64,000 bases of DNA from Zelonia costaricensis (Eukaryota > Euglenozoa > Kinetoplastea > Trypanosomatida > Trypanosomatidae), in the NCBI GenBank assembly GCA_030849075.1, contig JASAOO010003541.1, forward strand, positions 1-64,000, written 5' to 3'. Within the stretch, counting starts at the first letter, position 1, and every line of letters starts with the position of its first letter. Below the pieces are notes generated by a model. That model saw only the letters and a list, made by a program, of their open reading frames with translations. It did not search any database and was not told the origin of the DNA. This document shows, in pieces, positions 9,803 to 17,226 of this stretch. The position numbers were made by a program, and so were the translations under genes.

Positions 9803-10114
9803 TTAGATGCTCTTGGGGAAGACCAGCTCGTAGAACTGGTAAATGAAGGCGCACTCGACGCCCCACAGGAAGAGGTTCCAGCTGCTGAGGCCCTCAATCA
9901 CCTCGGGCGAGTTCTTGTACGGGTCCTCCGGGTCGAAGTCGCGGAACTCCTCGGGCCATTCCGCGTAGTTGATCTTCACCTTTGCCCGCTCCTCCGCCGA
10001 CAGCTGCGGGCGGCGCACGGGGTCCTTGAAGACGAACATGTTGTACGCACGGCTGCTGGCCACGAGCGAGGGGGCAGCCGCCATCGTCGTCTTGGTGGCA
10101 ACGCGACGGAGCAT
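9803..10114 (-). CDS. Small single-pass mitochondrial-type protein (103 aa)
   Basis: The first ATG gives 103 residues, and it is also the first ATG after a strong trans-splice acceptor at 10177. Residues 1-24 are basic, Ala/Ser-rich and acid-free (MLRRVATKTTMAAAPSLVAS), as in a mitochondrial presequence. A charged middle (DPVRRPQLSAEERAKVKINY, then a Pro/Asp-rich part) leads to one hydrophobic segment at about 80-99 (NLFLWGVECAFIYQFYELVF) near the C-terminus. The layout (presequence, short soluble part, one membrane helix) is typical of accessory subunits of respiratory complexes or of small inner-membrane proteins. I could not assign it to a named subunit. Confidence 0.8.
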   Translation of the reverse strand: MLRRVATKTTMAAAPSLVASSRAYNMFVFKDPVRRPQLSAEERAKVKINYAEWPEEFRDFDPEDPYKNSPEVIEGLSSWNLFLWGVECAFIYQFYELVFPKSI

Positions 10115-10820
10115 GACGATGCACGGTAGGTGTGGTAGAGAAGGAGAAGTGTGGACTGAGAATGGGACGAGGGAGACTGCGGGGGGGGGGGGGGGCGTCA
10201 CGACACAAACACACACGCGATCGCAGCCGCGGAGAGAAACGTAAAGCACGGGGGACGGTAGCGCTCGTGTTGCGAGTGGCGACGGCCGAAGGGGAGAGGA
10301 GAGAAGAGGAGAGGCAGTGCAAAGTAGGGTATTGAGTCATGTGATGGGCAACGCGGCTGTTCGTGTACGAGGTTGCCACGCAAGGTGCACTTTGAGGTCA
10401 CCCTTCGGGCACAGCGCAGATTGTGCTTTTGTTCTTCTGTTTCTGTTTTAAAGCTGCCCCTGCCCTCTTCGAGAGAGGGTGACAGGGAAGAGATCAGCGG
10501 CGGAAGGGGCGGCGTGCATGAAGGTGATGCGTTCACCACGGCTGTCGCGCGCAGGCGCGCTGCGCGTCTGACCCCGAAGGGCTTCCCGGAGCTATCTCAC
10601 TCTTGCTTGAACTTCGAGTTGCTGAGCCCTGCGAAGCACCCACACGCGCACTTTGGCGGCGTACCGGTGTCCTCACACTTACCCCCCCCCCCAAAGGACA
10701 CCGACGCGGACACCCGACTGCTTCGACTCGTGGCAGGCAGCACGCAACGAGACGCGACAACGACAACAAGAAGAATGGCTGCTTGGAGTGCTGGTCTCAC
10801 ACGATGAGCCTTCTCAGGTG
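10115..10820. other. Intergenic region
   Basis: No gene. It contains the acceptor and G15 tract of the 103-residue protein gene (10177-10195) and a C11 run at 10682-10692. Confidence 0.55.
10177..10195 (-). promoter_or_regulatory. Predicted spliced-leader acceptor for the 103-aa protein gene
   Basis: On the minus strand a C15 run (10195-10181) is followed within three bases by AG (10178-10177). No ATG lies between this AG and the gene's ATG at 10114, which gives a 62-base 5' UTR. Polypyrimidine followed by the first AG is the known trans-splice acceptor pattern in trypanosomatids; use of this exact AG is inferred. Confidence 0.55.
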
Positions 10821-12347
10821 CTACCGCGGGTCATAGGTGTCGGTGCGGGGGATGCACAGGTTGTACCAGCTGCCCGCCTCGAAGAACTCTGACGCCTTCT
10901 TCCACCCCACGTAGCCCTTCTTTATTGCCGCCTTGAGCTGCGTAGGGTTCGCCGAGTAGTGCGGGTCGAGAACGAGGTACTCGGCCTCCATCGTCTGCAC
11001 GTTCACGTGGAGGCCGAGGATGGTGTGAGCGTAGCTACTGCCCCCGATCATCACCGGGGCTGCGTCAGGACCGCGAAAGTGCTCGCTCAGCAGCATTTGC
11101 ACGCCGGCGTCGGTGTCGAGGTCGCGGCCGCTCTCAAGTCGCTTGATGGTGCACTCCAGCCCGGGCAGGTGATGCTGCAGCACGAGCATGACCTCGAAGC
11201 TGCCGATCCATTCGCTGGAGCCAACGAACGTCTTCTTACCCGTCTTGTCGGGGTCCACCTCGTACAGAATCTGCTGAATTCGCCGGATCGACGGCATCGC
11301 GGCGCGCATGAGCCCCGCGTGCTGGAACCACGACAGGACCGTCTGCAGGCTGCGGTACGCGCAGCCCCACCCGTCGTCGCGGAACCCGTCGACGCGGTAG
11401 TGGTAGTAGTCGTAGGGCCCGCTGGTCAGCAGCGTTTCCGCCCCATGAAGCGACGGCGCAGCAGCGGCGGCGAGCTCGGTGTGCGGCGAGGTGACGAGGT
11501 GCCGCTCCCACGCCTCCCCGGTGCGGAAGGTGGTCGTGCGCTGCGCGGCGTGTGCGCGCTGCAGGTCGTGCCACGTAACCCAATCGTCAATTACGTCCGA
11601 GTGGCGCAGCAGCCCGCGGCGGGGCAGGAGGAGGGCAACGTGCTCCGCACAGCGCCGCGCATCGTCACGTGTGTGCACGTTCACGGGCACGGGGAGGCAC
11701 GCCGGCCAGCACACCTCCGTCTCGGCGACATCTGCAGCGGTGGGCCCGAGCAGACCTGCAAAGAACCGCCGTATCGCCGTCATCAGCCCTGCCGGTGAGT
11801 CGGCGAGCACCACCCGCGTCGCTACCCGTGTGGCCCCCATGGGCATGTCGTGAAGAGAGCTCGAGATGCCTGGTGCGAAGAGGGGCACACTCATGAGCTG
11901 CACGTGCACCGTCTTCGTCGCGGGACTCCACAGCGCCGCGTTGCCCTCCAGCGCTGTCCACGGATTCTCTGACCCGGCTTCGCTGTCGCCTGCGCTGTTC
12001 ACCAGTGCCGACGCCGCGGCGCCGCTCTGTGCGTTCTTCACCAAGACACAGTGGCGCGACGCCGTGCCGGAGAGCGAGTGGCGCACCCGCGCACACCACT
12101 GAAATGGTGGAGTGCCGACATCCGCGGCGAGGAGCAGAGGCGCGGCCTGCGCCTCCGTCGGAGAGGTGAGAATCCGGTGCGCGCATGCGTCTGCGTCGAA
12201 GGGCAAGGTGCACACGGCTGCCTCGCCGACAATGGCGATGGTCTGGCTCGACCGCCCGAATACGTGAAGCGGGTACGCGGTCGATACAGCCGCGGCCGCA
12301 GCGCAGTTCGCTGTGGGCCTCGCCGAGGTTGATGCCGACTCCTGCAT
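10821..12347 (-). CDS. UFSP2: UFM1-specific protease (peptidase C78)
   Basis: This cysteine protease of family C78 matures the ubiquitin-like modifier UFM1 and removes it from conjugates. The 508-residue chain has a poorly conserved N-terminal half, about 1-300, rich in Ala. The peptidase domain follows from about 310: DGFRDDGWGCAYRSLQT contains the catalytic Cys329, and LVLDPHY contains Asp461 and His463. The Cys and the Asp-Pro-His pair are the family's hallmark. The segment GSSEWIGSFEVMLVLQ is the usual middle of the fold, and GGSSYAHTILGL is the strand before the catalytic Asp. All three catalytic residues are present, so the enzyme should be active. The length is closer to UfSP2 than to the short UfSP1. 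A UFM1 pathway has been reported in Leishmania, with a mitochondrial link. The start is a true ATG. Confidence 0.95.
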   Translation of the reverse strand: MQESASTSARPTANCAAAAAVSTAYPLHVFGRSSQTIAIVGEAAVCTLPFDADACAHRILTSPTEAQAAPLLLAADVGTPPFQWCARVRHSLSGTASRHCVLVKNAQSGAAASALVNSAGDSEAGSENPWTALEGNAALWSPATKTVHVQLMSVPLFAPGISSSLHDMPMGATRVATRVVLADSPAGLMTAIRRFFAGLLGPTAADVAETEVCWPACLPVPVNVHTRDDARRCAEHVALLLPRRGLLRHSDVIDDWVTWHDLQRAHAAQRTTTFRTGEAWERHLVTSPHTELAAAAAPSLHGAETLLTSGPYDYYHYRVDGFRDDGWGCAYRSLQTVLSWFQHAGLMRAAMPSIRRIQQILYEVDPDKTGKKTFVGSSEWIGSFEVMLVLQHHLPGLECTIKRLESGRDLDTDAGVQMLLSEHFRGPDAAPVMIGGSSYAHTILGLHVNVQTMEAEYLVLDPHYSANPTQLKAAIKKGYVGWKKASEFFEAGSWYNLCIPRTDTYDPR

Positions 12348-13025
12348 CGATGAGGGGTGAGCTGTAGAGGAAGTTGGCTCAAAGTTGAAGTGTAACGACG
12401 GCTTAAAAGGGAGGAGGGACGCGGTGCTTCAGAGAGGGAAAACACGGGCGAGCAGCGGCACTGCAGAGCAACGACGATTCGCGCTCCCCCGTAAAGAGCA
12501 CAGCTTCGTGATGATGTGTGCAGAGAACAGAGTGTGCACAGAGTTGTCGGTGAGCATACGTGCAGAGGCGCATACATGCGCGCTCCAGTGCAGGGGGGGG
12601 GGCGAGTTGGGGGTGCGCGCGCTTGTAAGCCAAGCGGGACCGTTCGAGAACTCCGCCAGGCGCTGCAGCGCCTGGAACCCGAATCGGTCTCGCCCGGATG
12701 CTGAGGTTTCAAATTCTCATGCCCGAGACCAACGGGCAGCTGGGCAAACGTTCGCCCTCCCCGCCTTCCCCCCACTCAAAGCTGAGTGTTGCTCGTGGAT
12801 GTGTATTTGTGTGTGTGTGTGTGTGCCGTCTCGGTTTCTGTTGTCTTTAGGCGGAGAGCACAACGAAGGCAGAGATTTGCGTGCGCAAGAGAGGAAGTGT
12901 GCGCGCGACGGAGTGGCGTGGCGCACCTGCAAGGTCAACCACACAGCCCGACCGTGTCATCAGGCCCGAAGACGTGTTCTAAGGAAGTCGTATGAGGCGC
13001 CGCGGGCTCCGTGCGCGCTGCTAGA
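12348..13025. other. Intergenic region with palindrome and GT tract
   Basis: No gene. It contains a G10 run (12593-12602), a perfect 20-base palindrome with a second stem (12656-12729, listed separately) and a (GT)n tract at 12809-12825. Confidence 0.55.
12656..12729. repeat. 20-base perfect palindrome followed by a 7-base stem
   Basis: Bases 12656-12675 (CCAGGCGCTGCAGCGCCTGG) equal their own reverse complement. Just beyond, GGTCTCG at 12686-12692 can pair with CGAGACC at 12723-12729 across a 30-base loop. Both lie between the Rgp1 and UFSP2 genes, so they would be transcribed in the UTR or spacer RNA and could fold. No function is implied by the sequence itself. Confidence 0.6.
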
Positions 13026-14474
13026 TCAGTAAGACGGCTGCCAGGTGGCGGCACCCTGGCGCACCCGGACCGGGATCGACGGCGGCACGACGAGAAGGGG
13101 AAAGACGCCGGCGACCGGCTCGAGCAGCGGTCCGAGCCGGTCTGTGCCCGGCGACGCGGTCTGCGCCAGCGAGCTGCGCCGCACCGCCACGACAACGACG
13201 CGCAGCTGCCAGAGGAAGCTGGCAATGTCGGTGATGGTGGAGGTGGGGACGAGGCCCACCGGCAGCGAAAACTCAAAAGGCACGTGCGGCGTGTCCAGCA
13301 GGCTGAAGCGCGCGTGGTCGATGACGCGCTTGTGGGTGCAGACGAAGTTCTCCATCCCCTGCGCCTTGGTGTCGGCCACGCTCGCCGCGTCCATCGTCAG
13401 CGCCCACTCCGGCGTCACACACTCGAGCAGCTCCAACGACACGGTGACGGAGACCGCCACCGGCGCCTCCATGTCCCGCTTCCACTGCGCCCGGGCAGCG
13501 GTGCCAGACTCGCGGGGGCCGGCGCTGGCGTCGAGCACCGTGAAGGCGCCCTGCAGGTAGTCGCCGACGGCCACGCAGGAGGATTGAATCTGCACCTGCA
13601 GGACCGCGACGCCCTCGCACGGCATCGTCAGCGAGAGCGGCTGCTTCTGCGCGGCCAGGCTGCTCTGCATCGCCGCCTTGGCGCCGTGTCGCACCGTCAG
13701 CGACGTGCGCAGCTGCGAGTCGTTGGCGTGCATCACGTCGGCCAGGGGCGCCGCCGCGGACGGCACCGGCACCGGGGCGAGCGGCAGCACCTCGAAGTGA
13801 AACTCCTCCGCGACGAGGGCGGCGTTTTGGGGGAGGGGGAACAGCGACATGAGCGGCAGCTGCGCGACGCTGGCGACACTGTTGAAGACGATGAGCGGAA
13901 CCTTCACCTTGCACAGGCGCGGCACTGCCGCCTTCGCCGTCGCGCTCGTCCGTGCGGCGCACCACGAGGCGGTTATGGCGATGTCGTGGCGAAAGTCCGC
14001 GCCCTTGCCCCGGAAGGTGGGCGGTGCCCCCTCGGGCAGTCGAAACACAAACTCGAACGCAACGCACTCGTACCGCTTTAGGACAATCTCCTCTCGCAGC
14101 ACCCGCTTGCCAGTACGGTAGAGTGCGTAGAGCTGCTTCATGCGACCCGCGGTGTGGCGGTTGGGCGACGGCTTCGCGTCTGCGGCGGCGGCCGGCCAGT
14201 GCACGGGCTTCATGACGCTCGTGTCGAGTTCGATGACGCCGTACATCTCCGCCTGCAGGCGGCCAACGCGCAGGTCGGTCTCGCGCGTGTCAGCCTCCGA
14301 CGATTCCACTGCGAAGTAGTTGTGCTTGGGCACGCCCCGCAGCGGCGCCACCTCCTTTTGCTTTTCCCCGACAACCTCCGGCACACAGGTGAGACTCAGC
14401 CGCACCTTGACGATGTCGCCAGCGATGTACCACACGCGGTGCGGTGCCGCGCTCATGACAAGAGAAAAGTCCAT
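13026..14474 (-). CDS. RGP1: Rgp1 homologue, subunit of the Ric1-Rgp1 Rab6/Ypt6 exchange factor
   Basis: Rgp1 pairs with Ric1 to load GTP on Rab6/Ypt6 at the Golgi and so controls endosome-to-Golgi retrieval. The first ATG with a credible N-terminus gives 482 residues; the open frame upstream is long, but its sequence is UTR-like. The protein is an arrestin-like beta-sandwich chain. WYIAGDIVKVRLSL near the start is an arrestin-type first strand. The middle has VPLIVFNSVASVAQLPLMSL. The C-terminal half has GDYLQGAFTV, then VSLELLECVTPEW, then TPHVPFEFSLPVGLVPTSTI and SFLWQLRV. The order and spacing of these last blocks match the C-terminal half of animal RGP1 as I know it. No Ric1 gene is in the window. 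General arrestin-fold proteins are the main alternative. Confidence 0.8.
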   Translation of the reverse strand: MDFSLVMSAAPHRVWYIAGDIVKVRLSLTCVPEVVGEKQKEVAPLRGVPKHNYFAVESSEADTRETDLRVGRLQAEMYGVIELDTSVMKPVHWPAAAADAKPSPNRHTAGRMKQLYALYRTGKRVLREEIVLKRYECVAFEFVFRLPEGAPPTFRGKGADFRHDIAITASWCAARTSATAKAAVPRLCKVKVPLIVFNSVASVAQLPLMSLFPLPQNAALVAEEFHFEVLPLAPVPVPSAAAPLADVMHANDSQLRTSLTVRHGAKAAMQSSLAAQKQPLSLTMPCEGVAVLQVQIQSSCVAVGDYLQGAFTVLDASAGPRESGTAARAQWKRDMEAPVAVSVTVSLELLECVTPEWALTMDAASVADTKAQGMENFVCTHKRVIDHARFSLLDTPHVPFEFSLPVGLVPTSTITDIASFLWQLRVVVVAVRRSSLAQTASPGTDRLGPLLEPVAGVFPLLVVPPSIPVRVRQGAATWQPSY

Positions 14475-15821
14475 TGCCGGGGACTCGACGCAGTGACACG
14501 AGCGGAGAAGGAAAAGGAGAAGAATGAACCGAGCACCGGCGGAGCGGGGTGGCCGCCAAGAAGTCAACGCGTGTGCGAGTCCGTGCTCCCCGGGCGGAGG
14601 GGAGGAGCGCTGAGCCGCGCGCACTGGACTGTAAGTCGTTGGAAGCAGGCAGTCGAGCAAGGGGAGTGTGGAAATGCAGCGGCGAGACGCTGCACCCGGC
14701 GACACGCCGACTCGATGCGCTAGCGGCGTGAAGGGCGGCACAGGAAACCTTAAGCAGGGTTTGAGATGCAGTGTTGCAGGACCGCGGATTCGAGAGAAGG
14801 GGAAGAGCGCGGGAGAGTTAATGCTGGCGAGACATGGAGCGTGCTGTGAGAAGCCAGGCCAAGCGTGGTGGACCGGCCGCTTTTTTCCTCGAAGGTCTTC
14901 GTGCAGCGTGGAAACCAGACCTTCCGTGTAGGCGGGGATTGGGACGGCGGGGACACGGCGGAACGGGGGAATCGCGGCAGAAACACACAACGCACCCCAG
15001 ACCGCCAGACCACGACCTCCAGGCAGCTGTCCCACGTCGCACTTCGCACCAGCCCGTCGTTGCCGCCGCTGATCCGCGCGGCTCGATGCCAGCGGCGGTT
15101 TCGAAGCGTGCTTCTTGGCTTTCCCTGCCTTACCCTCGACCCCCATCAACAAAGAGCACCGATTTCTTCTTTTGCCGAGATCGAGTTGTTGCTTAAGCCG
15201 GTGATCTTAACGGTTGCTCGTCGGCGGTGCGAGGCGGGAGAGTACCGGACGGAGAGAGGCCGCATCGCCGCCTCTGCCGTGGCCCTCATCCGCCTCCACG
15301 GCGCCTCGGGGCTGCGTGGCCTTCTCCGCCGTCCCTATCTCTCCGGTCTGCCCCGTACCTGCGCCTGCCGGGCAACTCAAAGGAGAGAAAGCAAAACACG
15401 CAAACAACAACACAAACTGAGCGCACAGCGAGACTTGCACGGCGCACAGCCGCGGTGTTTCAACACGCACACACACACACATACACATACGACGACGCAG
15501 CACAACGGCGCCAGCACGCCTTATAGCTTTAATGGGGGTGAAGGGAAGGGAAGGAGGCGCGAGAGAGGGAGACTTGGGCAAACCTCGTCTGCGTGCCCAC
15601 AGCAACCAAGGTCGCAGAGAGTGGAAGCACCTCGATAGGAACTGCGCACTGAGAGACCCGGCACCTTGACGCAGACACACGTGGACGCATCGGTGCGCGT
15701 TTGTGTGTGGGGGGAGGAGGGGGGGGGGCGATTTTCTTCAACTGCCACCGTCACTGCGTCCCTTTACGACCCTCCCGCCTCCGTGACAGGGCCAACCAAG
15801 TCAGGACGGCAGGCGGGGGAC
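14475..15821. other. Intergenic region
   Basis: No gene recognised on either strand. It contains a CA-rich microsatellite around 15466-15490 and a G10 run at 15719-15728 close to the NHP2 stop. Longer open frames here are Pro/Arg/Ser-rich and lack credible starts. Confidence 0.55.
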
Positions 15822-16268
15822 CTACTCCGCCGCGTTGAGGTCCTCGATGGCGAGGACAATCTTGTCGTAGCTTGCCTTGAGCTCCTCGTTGGGCTTCAGC
15901 AGCACCACCGACGTGGCGCGCTTGCACTGCGTGGCGGTGCCTAGGTCCTGGCGCGACGGCACCCACACGTACGGGATCTTGGCTTCCTCCGCCATGACGG
16001 GAAAGTGCGACACAACATCGAACGGCGACGCATCGGCGCCGAGAACGAGGATGCCCTTCTGACCCTTGCGCACCGCCTTGGTCACGTCCTTGATGCCCTT
16101 CACGATGCCCTTCTTCTTGTTCGCCGTGACGGACTTCTTGATGAGGGAGTACACCTTCTTGGTCATCTTGGGCTTGTCGGAGGAGATCGGCCACGAGATG
16201 GGGCAGCGGTAGAGCTCGCGGTCGTAGTCGTACTCCTCCGCCGCCTTCGTCTGCTCGTCCTGGGACAT
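15822..16268 (-). CDS. NHP2: H/ACA snoRNP protein NHP2 (L7Ae family)
   Basis: NHP2 is a core protein of H/ACA snoRNPs, which direct pseudouridylation of rRNA and other RNAs in the nucleolus together with the Cbf5/dyskerin, Nop10 and Gar1 proteins. The chain has 148 residues. After a short acidic N-terminus, the L7Ae/S12e fold spans about 36-140. The RNA-binding segment reads KKGIVKGIKDVTKAVRKGQK (52-71), followed by GILVLGADASPFDVVSHFPV (72-91) and the conserved IPYVWVPSRQDLGTA region (98-112). HFPVMAEE and the PYVWVPS block fit NHP2 better than ribosomal L7a or SNU13, which differ in these blocks. The longer open frame has no credible protein upstream, and the ATG used is the first after a strong polypyrimidine/AG acceptor at 16403, which supports the start. 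Confidence 0.93.
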   Translation of the reverse strand: MSQDEQTKAAEEYDYDRELYRCPISWPISSDKPKMTKKVYSLIKKSVTANKKKGIVKGIKDVTKAVRKGQKGILVLGADASPFDVVSHFPVMAEEAKIPYVWVPSRQDLGTATQCKRATSVVLLKPNEELKASYDKIVLAIEDLNAAE

Positions 16269-17226
16269 GGTGCCGATGCGAGTGGAAGAAGAAGAGACAA
16301 TTCTTGAGAAGCTTGCGGGTTGCAAGAAGCAGGGTGGTGCAAGAGCGGGGGACGCTGTTGGTGATGGAGCACAACACGCACACACAAACGAATGCTGTGC
16401 GACTCGGGTGGACGGTGGCGGTGTTGATACGAGGAGGTCAGGAGGACGGCGGCAAAGCACGAGGGGGGAGGGGGCAGAGAGAGAAGGAGAGTGGGCACAG
16501 AATTGAAGGAGAGGCGCGCACTGAGACACCCTCATGCCAGCGTGGGGAGGGTGGCGGGGGGGGGGGGGGGGCGCAGGGGCTGAGGAAGTCGAGCCGAGCC
16601 AGTCTGCGCCAGGAGAGACAACTGCACGAACGAAGTCAGTGCCGCGAAATGGGAGGAGGGGAGAGACACTCCGCAGCAGCAATGACAAGCGCCTTACTCG
16701 GGTCACCCGCACGCATCCTCCTGTTAGAAGCCCGCCTCGCTGCTGCGTTGGCCACTTCCCACACAGAGTGCCGGAGGCTCAATACAGGGGGGGGGGGGGG
16801 GGCAACGCGGCGAAGGGACACCGTTGCCGTCTAGGCGGCGTTGAGTACGCACGTTGATCAGGGAAAGACGCGGAGACGAAGGGAGAAGTGCAGGACAGCC
16901 CGACAGCGCGTGACACGAAGTACGCACCGTAGCAAGAGCGAGAGACAGAGCGGGGGGGGGGGTAAAGGGAGCGGCCGCGTTGCCGTCACTCCCGCGGTTC
17001 AGCAAAAAGCTGGTGGCTGGACAGCAACAGCAGGGACGGCTCTGCCGGCGAGACGACGCGCACACGCACACAAGCATATGCACCGACATGCGCCATCGCT
17101 CTCGCAGGCACCCCACCCCCTCTCCCCTCCCTCCTCCTCCTGCGGCACCAAGACGCCGATAGCGCAAGCCCGCGCGGCGGCGAGCACCTGGAGTGGCGGG
17201 GTCGCCTAGGGACACGGCTACCCCAT
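16269..17226. other. Intergenic region with three long G runs
   Basis: No gene. It has G16 runs at 16556-16571 and 16787-16802 and a G11 run at 16952-16962, plus the acceptor region for NHP2 (16403-16495). The G runs are C runs on the transcribed product and fit splice/polyadenylation signals between AP-1 gamma and NHP2. Confidence 0.6.
16403..16495 (-). promoter_or_regulatory. Predicted spliced-leader acceptor of NHP2
   Basis: On the minus strand a 35-base pyrimidine tract (16495-16461) is followed by the first downstream AG at 16404-16403. No ATG occurs between this AG and the NHP2 start at 16268, which leaves a 134-base 5' UTR. The pattern is the standard trypanosomatid trans-splicing signal; the exact AG is inferred. 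Confidence 0.5.

Noticed and set aside
14475..15152. In-frame extension upstream of Rgp1
   Set aside because: The sequence is Pro/Ser/Arg-rich and UTR-like. The ATG at 14474 starts directly at the first conserved strand, so the extension was dropped.
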